Source: Isoetes taiwanensis (lineage: Eukaryota; Streptophyta; Lycopodiopsida; Isoetales; Isoetaceae). Taken from it: DNA of 64,000 bases. The first letter of the stretch is position 1, and every line of letters begins with the position of its first letter. Shown here in pieces: positions 24,500 to 36,900 of this stretch. A program made the translations under genes and the position numbers. The DNA lies in NCBI GenBank assembly GCA_021234155.1, contig JAJEKV010000019.1:938339-1002338 (forward strand). Reading direction: 5' to 3'. The notes below the pieces were generated by a model, which saw only the letters and a list, made by a program, of their open reading frames with translations, was not told the origin of the DNA and did not search any database.

Positions 24500-27150
24500 T
24501 GTTGCCATGCCTAACCTTCCCAAGTGCCATGACTAATGTCGCCTCTTTTGCCGCTAATTTGCTATCGACTCCCCACTTTCTTTCACATGTTGTATGGTTT
24601 CTCGATGCCACCGACAATTTCACTGTGAACAACTTTTCCTTAATATCGTGACACCGCAACCTCGCATAACTTTGTTGTTCTCCACTGATGCCATACTTCT
24701 TTCTATCGGGTTCAGAGACATCGAACCTCGGCCAAATCCAAAACGCTGGTGATTACGTAGACTGATGTTGCAATTGCTTTTTGATCAGCTTCAATACTCC
24801 AATCTAAATTTTCATTTGACAAAGTTTGCCTTTATCTGCTTGCTCTTTTTGCTCGCTGCTTCTACAAACGCCTATCACTTCGCCTTTTGTCATTAGTCAT
24901 TGGATCACAAGAAGCCTGAACAAAAAAATGGATGGAAAGAAAGAAACGAGCTCTCTCCCTCGAGAAAGGGGGAATCAACCACCCCCCAATATTCTCATTA
25001 ATTTTGAATTTTCCTCTTCCCATAATACTAAAAAATAGTGCTAGTTTGGGTGGACACACTAAAAATGAGACATCGTAAGATGGGAGGACCCAATATGATA
25101 TTTCATCTTTACCATCAATCTCTGACATGTCAAGGCGCTCGCTGGAATTATAAATCTCTCAGTAGAATGGGCTATGTTTTTAATATTACATTTAAGTTCA
25201 AAACTTTATAGGTAATGGCTCAAAAGTTTCTAACACATGTATCTAATGGTTCTTATCATTTTGCATATTATAAATAAAAGTAATTGTAGCCAAATTAATC
25301 GGCAATAATAACTTAGAACCTTTTTCTTCGAAGTTTTATTTCTTCAATCTCATTATCCTTGCTATTTTCTATGTTCATAAGAATAGAATAGAATGTACTT
25401 TTATTGTCCACGGAGACCAATTGGCCATGAAAGTTGTATGATTTAGTTGTAGAATCTATTTTCAATATCCATAGTAAGATGCACACAAGATGCAAAAAGA
25501 AGCCAAATCAATATATGTTTTGAGCATGCTCCACCCTGAAGAGCCACTTTCAATGCATTGCACTTTATAAAGATAACAATTCCATATTATGGTCTTCGCT
25601 AAGCAATTATTTTCCATGTAAATGGCTCCCATACAAAAACTATTGCTAAAATTGATAAGGACTCAAAGGGTACTTTCATGTCCATTGACAACCTATTCAA
25701 ATCGGCCCCTTTCACCATCTTTGTCTCCCTTCCTTATCTGACTTCAACCGTTCCCTCCTTTCTTCTTCCCTTTCCAAAGCCCCAGGCCTGCTCTACTGCT
25801 AGTTTTTTTTCTTTTTCTTTTTTTCATATTTTAAAGATGACAAACATTATTTATCAATCAAAGAATATAACGAAATAAAACACAGAGACGGGATTACAAC
25901 CTCAGTGGACAAAACTTTGCATATTCAAGAGGATATACAACCACATCATCTAGTTTAACTTTACTTTCATCCCCATTTGATTTAATTTAGTGAGTTTCAC
26001 TGTGTAAGAAAGGGTCACTAATAAGAAAACATTCTACGTAAGGATGGCCAAGGATAGAAAAAAGGCCTCATTCTAAGGAATTATTCTTGCGTAGGAGGTC
26101 CCCCATCCCACAAGCGCTCGGTCTAGTAGCTCCATGGCCCGGGGGATGCACTTATACATAAAGTAGGTATGGCATCTGCGTTTGGAGGGTAGCAAAAACC
26201 ACCCCTTGTATATACATTTTTAAAAGGAAAATTGACTCCTATGTGTATAGATATTGCTCTAGATCAGTGCCTAAAAACACCCCTAACCCCTAAGTATACG
26301 TACGCAAATGGTCCAAAAAACACCCCTCTGTTGAACTCTCATGGATTATAATGCTTAAGGAAAGGTGAATCCCCGCTCCATGGACAAAAGTGCCACTCAA
26401 GGCCCAATAGGATTTGCTAATTTCAAGTAGGGGCAAGCTTAATCTGATTTTCCAATGATTTGCCATCTTTTAGTCCCAAGAAAGGCCTTCTGTGGTCAAG
26501 CTAATTCCGATGTTCCAATAGATTTGCCATCTCTTTTTAGTCTGCAAAGGCCTCAGGGTCGGCAAAAGCAGGTCTGGTACATTTACCTTCGAGAGGAATT
26601 TCAGACCTGCAAGTTCAATGTTTCCCACCTACACTTCGTGGTCAGGTACGTATTATTCATTCTGATGGAGGGATGACGCCCAGATCTATGACTATGTCTA
26701 TTGTGAGATGGAAACAATTGTTACAGTTAATACAAGCCTTAGTTCTAGACTTTGATGTCTTTTCTCATGAGAAGTCGCCCATACCAATCTTCATACATCG
26801 TACGAAGCCTCGCTATTGATGGACCTCCATTCGCAGACGCAAAGATATTCTGCCCCCTGATAGGGCTCCGCCTCTTCCGCAACCCCAAAAATAAAGGGAG
26901 TATGGCTATGGCTTGAGTTTGCCAGATCGCTCACATCTTCTCCCAAAGGCACGGATTCTCTCTTTGCTCACAGTGTCTGCTAATTGTGCTTCAGTAATCG
27001 GATGCCTCACCTCCTCTTTTATTTTAGCCAAAGCCAATTTGAAGAGCTCATCACAGATCAATGACCTTTCAAATAATTGATCTTCACATCGCCTTGTTCT
27101 GGATCTCCAAATACCGCCTTCTATAGAAATCTTAAAGATCTAATTAAATG
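24500..27150. other. No supportable gene
   Basis: Only short frames without motifs. A stretch near 26093-26150 has a ggaggtcccccatccca word faintly like antisense 5S rRNA, but it does not extend. Confidence 0.5.
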
Positions 27151-27535
27151 GTTAGCAATATTTTATGAAAACTTAAAAACATATTTAAGCTTTTATTACC
27201 TTGATTCAAATTGCTCTTGTTGGCAAAATGTTCTTGTTGGCTCTTTTGAATGTAAGTAGTGTAGAAATATGCATATCACCTTGTTTTAGATTGTTCTTGT
27301 TGGCAAATTATTCTTCTTGGCTTTTTTTAATTGAATGTAATGTATGAGAACGTATGTTATGAAACCTTAAAAACGTATTTAGGCTCTTATTACCTTGATT
27401 CAAAGAACGTATATTATGAAATCTTAAAAACGTATTTAGGCTCTTATTGCCTTGATTCAAATTGCTCTTGTTGGCTCTTTTGAATATAAGTAGTGTAGAA
27501 ATACGCATATCCCTTGTTTAAGATTGCCTTTGGCA
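27150..27535. repeat. Nested tandem duplication
   Basis: A block reading tatgaaa-cttaaaaacgtattta-gctcttattaccttgattcaa occurs near 27163-27211, 27357-27405 and 27414-27461. A second block, ttgctcttgttgg...ttttgaat-taagtagtgtagaaata, occurs near 27210-27270 and 27461-27514. The order suggests successive unequal duplications. Confidence 0.85.
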
Positions 27536-27698
27536 ACAAATTGTTCTTTGTTGTCTTTTGATTGCTCAAGTAGTGGCAAACCCAGCGTAGGCTAGGAAAG
27601 TTATAAGAATATGCCCTTAATATACTAATGGCTTAGATGCATGTGTTGAAGGGAATAAGAGTAGAATATTTCGAATGGAGGGCTTGAGATAGTACAAG

Positions 27699-27731
<33 letters not shown>
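27699..27731 (+). repeat. Poly(A) run of 33
   Basis: An uninterrupted run of 33 adenines. It could be the tail of a retrotransposed insert on the plus strand, but the DNA to its left is the 27.15-27.6 kb duplication and shows no recognisable element. A homopolymer this long is also a likely length-error site. Confidence 0.95.
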
Positions 27732-27733
<2 letters not shown>

Positions 27734-27895
27734 TGTCGCATTTCCACACTTTCCTCTTCCGTGATCTGCTCACACCTAATATCCGCTTTTGAACTCCGAG
27801 CTTGTGCATGGAGCTGATCCAAATGAGATGGTCGTGTTTTCCATGTGCGATCGAAGTTCTAGGTTGTGTGAATGGAGAAGGAGCATCCCTTCATT

Positions 27896-28235
27896 CTATT
27901 GGATTTAAGATAGCCCGCCTTTACCCATTCTCGGTGACAGAAGCTCGCTCTTATAGTTTTTTTCCCTGCGCTATTGGTGTTTTTGATCTTCTTGTTTTTT
28001 ACCAATGCCCTAACTACAAGAGATGATAAATGTAGTTTTTGTTTCATATGCATCCTTTTTGTTTTGACTCTATTGGATTTAGCATACCGCCTTTACCATT
28101 CTCAAGACAGGGGAAGTCGCTCTATGTTTTTTTTCCTCGCAGCTATTATTGATGTTTTTTATCTTCTTGTTTTTTACCAATGCCCTAACTACAAGAGATG
28201 ATAAATATAGTTTTGTTTCATATGCATCTGCTTTT
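27896..28235. repeat. Tandem duplication, period 174 bp
   Basis: 27896-28055 and 28070-28235 share ctattggattta, ccgccttta, the perfect 20-mer atcttcttgttttttaccaa, then tgccctaactacaagagatgataaat and gtttcatatgcatc. The left halves have diverged by indels while the right halves are nearly identical. Confidence 0.85.
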
Positions 28236-28502
28236 GATTTTGCCGCGTGCGCCATCAACCTGCTGGGGAATGACTCAAGCTTCTGTGAATCGCTCCACTG
28301 CTGCTCAACAAATGGCTGCATTAAGTGAGCTTTCAGTTACATGCATTTGAACATTTGAGCAGTTATTTTACCATTCTGCCTATAGTTGATGGATTGTCGT
28401 TAGCTGAAGATGGGCCACCAAAGCAAACATCCTTTCACAAGAGGTTCATGCCATGAGTAATGATATCTAAAAACAGTATCATAGGTGATGCATTACAACC
28501 AA

Positions 28503-28592
28503 ATGAAGTCTAGATAGACATTCTAACTAATCACTCTACATTTGCATATGAAGTCTAGATAGACATTCTAACTAATCACTCTACATTTGCAT
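28503..28592. repeat. Two tandem copies of a 45-bp unit
   Basis: A unit starting atgaagtctagatagacat and ending acatttgcat occurs at 28503-28547 and, identically, at 28548-28592. Confidence 0.95.
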
Positions 28593-28771
28593 ATTGATCC
28601 GCAAATACCATAGGTATTTTTACTTTGTCTTTTGCTTTATCAGGCTAAAGAATCATCTTCTTCAACAGGGGAGGGTGTCCATATCGCATTTGGCTGGTCC
28701 CATCAAGGACGCGGAAAATCAATCTAGGGGTCAAGCTTTTTAGGTTCCTTAGGGCTCCTTAAATAAGCAAG

Positions 28772-28850
28772 CAGAGGGAAGGCATGGTTTTAGGCCGGGT
28801 GGATCTCGCGGAGTCAGTTCCCGGACAAAGCATGGTTTTAGGCCGGGTGA
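28772..28850. repeat. Short direct repeat
   Basis: The 20-base word gcatggttttaggccgggtg occurs at about 28782-28801 and again at about 28829-28848, 47 bp apart, in an otherwise gene-free stretch. Confidence 0.8.
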
Positions 28851-28859
28851 TCCTAAGTG

Positions 28860-31540
28860 GAGATGGTTCCTACAAAGAAATCCAAAGTTGGAGATGGTCT
28901 CCAGCATTAAAAACCATAAGATAACATTTTTCTCCGCCCTTTGTGCTTCCTTCAGATTCCTCGGCCCATATGCTTGGAGCAGTAAAAGAAATGGATCAAG
29001 TGGGAACTAAGATTCCAGGAGCCTGGAAAATACTTCCTTTCCCTTGGCAAAAGAGTTATAAGCTCTCGATTTTCTTCTTGATGGAGTTGTATCGGGCTTT
29101 CTTCATGATTTAGGATATAAGCATGCCGTAGATTTTTCCACCATTTTCTCAATGCTTGCAAGACAAGATGGCTCGATCAATCATTTGTAAGAAACTACAA
29201 AGGGTTTGTGCTAAGGTTTGATAAAGATGGTCTTATTATTTACATGGAGACGTTTCTCACGTGGTGGCCACTTTGATTAAGTTGTTTACATGGAAAAAGC
29301 AGCTTTGCTTTTTACATGTTCAATACCATCTTACCATCTTTTATGCAAGAGATGGAGGCATGATTATGCCAGAACATGCCTATAGTCCTAATTCCACGTA
29401 GACAAGGTGCTGAATTTGGATTCCTCAAATGAACAAATTGAGAAATCCGGGTGGGAATATCAATCACTTCTTTGAAACAAGGTATTTTAAATCGATCTAT
29501 TTTTCAATCTTGCTACATATCACATTATTAAATGGTTGCTATGTTCTCGATACTTAATTTATGTCATGGTTTCCTGATGGAGACTTGTTAGCTCAAAGAA
29601 GTATAACATGACTTACACATTTCTACAACCAATATATTGTCGTTAGCTTCCTCAGATTTATTAGTAAATTTTGATGTTCTCAGACTCATATTGGTCATTC
29701 TCAGAGGTCACAAAAGATTTTGTAAAGTAAAGCCCGCACGGGGAAGGTTTGTTTATGTACACCATTTTACAAGGCTTTGTTTCTCCAGCTATATAATTTG
29801 TTAGCTCATAGAGGACCTGGGTGTCCAAAATAGCAATGAAATGCTTCGAGTTTAATTCAAAAGCCGACATTACAAGGCTTTAACTTTATCGTTGATCGCG
29901 GCCGACAACTTTGTTGATACCTTTGTAAATCCAATGATGATTTCCCTGCATGTTTTTGTTAAATCTAAAATCGATTTGACACATTTGTTCATGATTATTC
30001 AAAAGCAGTTTCTTTTTTCAAATTTTGTACATACTCCTTGCGTCACTGGCCGCTGATATAATATGTGGACGCCACCTCGGTGGTACCAATACCCCCAAAC
30101 TTTGGGTCTTATAACTTAAAGTGGATTTACCCATTTTAATTTTACCGTGCTCTGCAATATAGTCTATCTCTATCAAGCACGCTTCTTGTGGCATCTATAG
30201 CCATTGGGATAGATACGCGGCAGCCTTATTTAAATTTTATGCTTTAAGTGCTAAACAATGGACACCCTCCTCCCCTATCTCTTTAATTAATTATAGGCTG
30301 CAATTGCAGGTTCATTTCTTACATCGATCTATTTAGCAGAAGTTTTAAAAAGGTATTGATGAGGTATGCCACCCTCGATCATCCGAACATATATAAGCCG
30401 GGCTTCCTATTTCGGGATTTCCGCTTTTGTCCCACATAATTTTTCACGCAATCTATCTTTCATTTTGTCGACATCGCCTTTCTTTTCGATAACGCTGATG
30501 TCAGTAACTGGTCGACACATGCATCCAAGATGGATGCCTGATCCTACGCATTTGCCTTCGCTTATGCTTTGACCTTCAAGATCACTGCCATGGTCAAAGA
30601 AATTGGCCGACAACCCTTCAATCTTGGTCACGGCTCTAAAAAGGAAAGGACATAGGAAATATATTACAAAAAAGAAGAAAGAATCACAAACAATAGAGGA
30701 GATCTAAGCGGCATGTGTATGATCAGGTGAAGCAAAGAAGCTGGCTAATGTGAGAGGCATCCGCTTTGAAAGCTCTAATCCCGCTTTCTTCTTACTTTTT
30801 GTCCGCCATGAGCAATTGCGAGTATTCCAAACAAGGCCCATTTTCTTTAAGTATGATTTCCTTCCAAACTCAAGGGCAATAAATGGCTTTTAAAACAGTA
30901 TATTTTTTAAGGTCGTGGTTACCAATCTTTGGCAACATGAGTTACCTCGGGTCGCCATACCGCGCTAGCTACGATTCTCTTCCCTGAATAAGTCGGATAG
31001 ACATTTGTTGGACCGTAAAGAATCAGAGGTAAAATTCACATGGTAGTGATAACTCCGACTTTTAAATGTAGTCACGGAAAGGGGCAAACAGGAGCATTGG
31101 ACTTTCGAGAATGACATAGCTTTTGGTCGATGAAGCAAGAGTGTTCCGCAAGACATCCTAAATGGTTTGATACTCGTAAGTAATTTCAAGTATATTCACA
31201 TCTCATCTAATGACCCATAACTCTTAAATTACTATGTTGATTAAATGGTAATCCAAAGTTGTATTCGGAAGAGCAATTTCATCACAGTAAAAGCTCCATG
31301 TAAGTTTATGTCAATTTATTATGCTTTATTATGCCTAAACTCATCGTGATAGTCTACTCTTCATCTGGATTTGTGAAGAGTCGAATTGCCTAAGTTTTTT
31401 CCGAAAAGGGTACAACGCAAACATTTGAGATTGAAAAGATAAAGTAGAGTTGTGGTGTAGCCTCAACCTTCCAAGAGGTTCATAGGTTCATTGCAACCAA
31501 AGCAAGAACCTCCAAAATTGGTAGTGGAACAACAATGAAG
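28860..31540. other. No supportable gene
   Basis: Frames stay under about 75 codons. One minus-strand frame (29661-29870) has a KPxPCGL-like word that faintly recalls DDE_Tnp_1_7 (piggyBac-type) transposases. That is too little to call. Confidence 0.5.
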
Positions 31541-31584
31541 TTGATAATTCCATGGACCTGCCCCATCGAAGTTTTTGGTGATAG

Positions 31585-31700
31585 AAGATAAGTCCGGCAA
31601 TGTAGGGTATGTATGCAACCTATGTCAAGTGTTTTTCCAAATTATATTTTCACTATGGACCTTACTCTTCAATTAGTTACCACCATTTTTAAGTCCAAGC
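31585..31700 (+). pseudogene. BED-type zinc-finger scrap, possibly hAT-derived
   Basis: Codons 31590-31640 read KSGNVGYVCNLCQVFFQ. This fits the first half of a BED finger, in which an aromatic residue and CxxC are followed by a Phe, as found at the N-terminus of hAT transposases. The His pair of the finger is not seen in frame, so the finger is broken. No transposase body follows. One motif half is weak evidence. Confidence 0.3.
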
Positions 31701-31979
31701 GAGAAAACTAGCCAAAAGCAAAGTAAAGATAGTGCTGGCGTGAAGTTTTCTTCAGCTTTTTACCGCAGAAGATACCAAGGGTGGAATTAGCCAATAAAAG
31801 GCAGGGAAGCCCGCCCCAGGAAAAAGAGTTTTCTTGCCAAGAACATAATAATGGCATTTGGGAATGCAGTAATACGATCGTTAAGATTGTAGATAGAAAT
31901 AAGAAAGAGGGGTCCTGTGGAAAACAGTGGATTTTTCTTCCGATTATGGTATGTGGAGACGATTTTTAAGGTGGTGTCT

Positions 31980-33170
31980 CTTGCCTTTTAGACAGAGCAC
32001 TACAATCAAGCAAGCAGATGGCTGTATACGTGATTGCGTGTATGTTTTGTGTGGCATCTCTTAAAGTAACCGCCTCCATTCTGGTGAGCAAATTATATGT
32101 CAACATTTATTTTTGTTGTGGAGGAACAATGCCCTATCGAGCTACCATCGGCAAAAAAAGAAGCTCAAGTCCATAATAAAATGAGTGTTAGAAAGGGCTC
32201 ATCAGATAAAACAACTTATGCAACAAACCTTGGTTTATCCTTTCAATCGAGGCCTTTTGAATAATTCTTCCTAACCGCTTCTTTTAAATATTTGGCATGA
32301 AACGTTTAAAAGCACTTAATTGGAAGCCCTAGAGTCTACCAATTCAAACTATGCTCAAAATAACTAACTAATAGCTAAGTAACCTAGGCATTGGTTTACT
32401 ATATCAAATGTTAATACCTTTATTTCTAAGAAAATATCATCAAAATGTTAACACCAACAACAACAAGAAGCCCCTTGGATGCACATATGGGCACATATGG
32501 AAAAATAAAAGAGACTTGCAAATATTCCTCTTTACCCTCTCATTTTTTTTAGCAGCCTTGGCCGCCGCGATAAATTTCTTGTAGAATTGTGTTTTTCTCA
32601 TGCATATAAGGGCGACAAGTTTCCAAGGTTTAAGTAATGCAGAGCTCGAAACTGAAGCGCACCTCCGCTCTAGGCGAATTTATTTGATACTATTTGGCTC
32701 TGAGAAGCAGCCTTCGTTTGCTTCCGCTAAGGCGAGGCGACTTGGTGCCCACCTTAAATCTTGCCAAAATTGTTTCTGCAATTTAAAGTTGCAAATATTT
32801 GAGAAATGCCAGGTTCAGGTCCATGTAGCTATTGATCTTGAAATCTTTCTGCAATCAGTATCTATAGTATCTGGAGTTGATGAATCTGCAAGAGATCGCA
32901 GGAAAATCTCAAGCTTGGATGAACTTTCTCTTAGACTGGAGCAAATGTTTTGGTGGTGAGGATTACCTTTGTTATGCCATAGGTTTAAAACACTTTACAC
33001 ACACGACTTTTCCAAAAGCCAGTGTGTATCTTCTATTTCATTTCCATCGTAGTCTGTGCAGCAGGCTAAATTTTGCAATTTTTGTCAGGGCTTAGGGCTT
33101 TCAAAAAAGACACAAGGCCATTTTTCCCAAGTCTTTTAACCATCCGCACTGGTTATGTATTCCCATGCTA
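31980..33170. other. No supportable gene; one 119-codon frame
   Basis: A plus-strand frame at 32600-32959 encodes 119 residues with a charged end (SARDRRKISSLDELSLRL). It has no recognisable family, and no splice sites I could use to extend it. It may be chance or a lost exon. Confidence 0.3.
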
Positions 33171-33175
33171 CACTT

Positions 33176-33311
33176 AGTTCTCTATCTCAATGGTTTCTCT
33201 AGTTCTCTATCTCAATGGTTTCTCTAGGCTCTTAGGTATGGCTCTGTAATCCCATTAGTTCTATATCTCAATGGTTTCTCTAGGCTCCTAGGTATGGCTC
33301 TGTGATCCAAA
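33176..33311. repeat. Nested tandem repeat (25-bp and about 56-bp units)
   Basis: The 25-base word starting agttctctatctc occurs at 33176 and 33201, and with one change at 33257. The larger segment 33201-33256, which adds aggctcttaggtatggctctgt, is repeated at 33257-33311. Two rounds of slippage or unequal exchange explain the order. Confidence 0.95.
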
Positions 33312-33641
33312 GAACCAACCCAACGCTGGTTTGAAAATGTTTTAATACACAGCAAAAAATGCAACATAATGCCCATTATAAGCCTGAGTAAAAAATAGTT
33401 AAGAAAATAAAAACATAAAACGTGAAATATGCCTCACGTCAACCATTAAGGATCATGCAGCTCCGATAATTTGATGTGTAAGAACAAAAGCCAGTAGGCT
33501 AGCAGAAGTAAATAAGAATTTAAAACAAGTAACGAACAGGCCTCAGTCGAAAGATGGTGATTGTAGTAATAATCACAGTGATCAGACCATTGGGACTTTT
33601 TTACATCATAGGCCAATGACAAACCCAAAAGAATAGAAGTC

Positions 33642-33916
33642 TGCTGTCAGCTGGTAGTGCATGTTCAAATCCTCATGAAATTTCAGCACAGGTCTATGAA
33701 TGTTTTAACATCATCCAGCTAACTTCCACATTGCGTATTGCATACCTTATTGAGAACCATACTAATGCAAAACACACAAATTTTATCCAATAAAAGAGCA
33801 ATCAGCACGAGTAGGCTTATAACAAAATAAAAGTATATGCTGTCAGCTGGTAGTGCATGTTCAAATCCTCATGAGATTTCAGCACAGGTCTATGAATGTT
33901 TTAACATCATCCAGCT
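33642..33916. repeat. Direct repeat of 79 bp, 196 bp apart
   Basis: 33642-33720 and 33838-33916 are the same 79-base sequence (tgctgtcagctggtagtgca ... catcatccagct) with a single a/g difference. The DNA between is also loosely similar to DNA after 33960, suggesting a duplicated block of about 196 bp. Confidence 0.95.
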
Positions 33917-33959
33917 ATCTCGGATATTACCATGGCAATTCCAAACTACACACAAATAA

Positions 33960-36900
33960 TTGCAAAAATAAGAGGGCACTCAGTATGAGTAGGAGGTATG
34001 TTGGCCTCATTGATCAAAGCCTCAGATGACAATAATGATCATCATAGTGCCAGAAATTTGAAAAAGCAAGCAGATTTAAGTTTACAGCTTTGGACAGTAA
34101 ACACTTTACAAGCAACATATCTTTAGAAACCCGGCTCAGAAAAACGTCAAGAACAAAAAATAAAGCAAGCAAAACAAGCTAAAAACTGTCTAAAAAAGAA
34201 AGATAGAGCTCTCATCTTCAAATATTTCCTCAGGACTATAAAAGCCAATCGGAATAGCGTATATGGCCTTTAAAGACCGCCATCACAGAGCTCCGACAAA
34301 TATATAGGCATCAGGTCTCCAAGGTAGGCATCAAACGCCTGAGCGTCAGCCGCAAATTACCACATCTATAGTTCACATCCTCTGCCCAAAAAAAAATAAC
34401 ATAGCTTGCTAGCAATACAAACCTGGATCGCCAAAAAGGAGCAGACGGATGGAAGCACGGCAGCAAGTCTTGGAACTTAAAGGAAAGACGGGATTAGGGC
34501 ATTTCTAGGGTTAGGGCAAGACACACCAGGTAATTTTGTGTTTGATGTCATACGTTATTTTCTTTTTGTTTTGTTTGTTCTAAAAAACTAGTTTTCCATT
34601 TCTCAAAGTCCTATGAGTGTGTATTATTGCTTTGAGGCCATCAGATGACCATCTTCTGTGGAATATGTCAGCTAGGAAGATCCCCGCCTCCGGTCTCGGG
34701 TCTGCATGGGGCCAAGTTGACCCCATTTAATAGGGGCACCCCTTACACAACACCATGGGTTGAAGCAAGATTCGTGCACACCGGCAGCCTCTATACAATA
34801 CTTTGTTGGGCAGAGCGGGCAATGGGTGAGTAATTATTAAAAAACTGCTATGATTGCTTCGAGCACAAGAGGCTAGAAAGAAAGTAACCCACTGCAGGAA
34901 GGAATATAACGGGATTTTTAGCCTTTGGGTTTGCAAGTGCAATGTCTAAATTTATAGCTGGCCATGGGGCCCCTTTAACGATAGTGAGGAGGTGGGTCAC
35001 CTTAGGAGCTTAAGTTAAGGAAGGTGTCCTGGGAACTTGTTTCCTGAGAAGTAGGATGCTCTTTAAAACCTTTGCTTGCATGCTTAAGGAACTTTCCTCA
35101 CAGCAGACACGAGCTTCATCGAGTCAATTCTCCCGCACCCTCCTGGATCTGGCTAAAACTCTGTGGAAGACTTCGCTAGGTTGGCATGAAAACAATTGAA
35201 TATGTAGAAGAATTGAATCTTCTCTTGCATACTTGAAATGACACACTAAAACTCAATGAGCAAATAATTAAGTGAGCTCAATTAATCATATAACATTAGA
35301 ATCCAAAGTGTTCATATTCTCAATAGTTACAAAGATCCACTGGGCAATTCAACCCCTAAAAAGCTTCTTGTCATCCATGAGCCACACAATCAGACGGCTA
35401 GCGCATCGCCTGCTCTTCACCTGCCTCAAGGTCCCCGGATCAAGGATCCCTGGGGTCATCAGATGTATTGAAATACTCAGAGAAATCTGATAAGGCCAAA
35501 CACAGACTAAAATCCCACGGAAAGCATAAGATAATAACAACCATGAAAAATATCAAATATGGAATTATCAAGAAAAGACATAGTCAAACCATCATTAAGA
35601 CAGACAATGGAAGCTCAAATGCAATTATTCCAAGCCCGCTAAGGCAGTTGGCATTTAATTTGAAGAGAAGGAGGTTGTTTATCTTTATGCAAGCGAGATA
35701 TCAACAAGCAGTAGAGATGAGATTGTTCTTCTTGCTGGAAAACAGAAATTGAGCAAGGGAGCTTACAATTCGGTTCTCTTTGATCAAGAGAAGAAAGTAT
35801 TGATCCGCATAATGCACTTTCGCATTCATTCTTTGCATAGTGTGGTTGTGCTCATTGACTTGCTTTGTCCATCGTTATAATCCTGCCTTTTCCATTTTAT
35901 AGCCATTTTAGTTTTAGTCAGAACAAAGCTCTGTCAGTCCCTTCAAAAAAAAATATTTTCTTGCTACAGAACTGCTGCCCGGTCACAGCACAAGAAATAC
36001 CACATAGAATGCATGAACATGAGTCCCGAGCAAATCAGCCACCAAACCTAGAAGCCCAACCCCAGGATCCAAGTGACATCAAATACTATGACAAACAAAT
36101 GCAGTTGAACAAACGGTAAAGACCAAGACATGTGAAGTTCATTAGATATTTACTATACATGCTCCTACATTTTTAGTTCCTCACGAGGTTGCCCATACAA
36201 CCCACTCATGTTGAAGCGAGCCCCAAAGGATGAAGCATCAGTAGTCAACAATTTAAAGATGAAGAAATATCAAATCATGTTACCACACCGATGTAACCAG
36301 CTGTGTACCTTTGTTGTTGAACAAAATAGAGATCTAAAGATTCTCCAATATAAAAGCTTATCAATCTGGCTTCCTATAAGATCCAAATACTCATATCAAT
36401 ATCATCACTAGTTATATTAATAAAGTTTCATTGCCATAATGAGACCCCACATGACCATATAAGCTTCATATTCAGATACCTCTCTCTACCCTAGTAACGC
36501 GGAACTTCACTCCAAAAATTTTCCACGTCTGGGTTTTAGAGTCCTGCTATCATGTAATAAATTACTGGAAGCTATGGGTTGGCTCATAAGTTTTCATGAC
36601 ATATATAAAAGTCATGATTTTTTTTGTTTGATGATGCCTTGCCTCAGAAAAAATTTGAGCGCACATGTATCAAAAAATTAAAAATAATTATATGACCCCG
36701 CCCGCGATTCAAGTCATTCCGCAAGATTTGCGCCCCGCCGCCACCCAATGCTAATTTAATCGAGAAGTCCTGTGGTAACACAAAGATGGGAAAACTCTTC
36801 CAAATCATCAGGCCTACTTCAAGATACCAAAGGAGCAGAGATTATGGATGGTCTGCATAGCTCCTCCCAGCATACTTTCTTTATCTTTCACAAAGCTTCT

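Noticed and set aside
26093-26150. Antisense 5S rRNA-like word (ggaggtcccccatccca)
   Set aside because: Similarity covers about 17-20 bases only and the internal control region of 5S is missing.
29661-29870. piggyBac-like DDE_Tnp_1_7 fragment on the minus strand
   Set aside because: Only a KPxPCGL-like word; no catalytic residues or terminal repeats.
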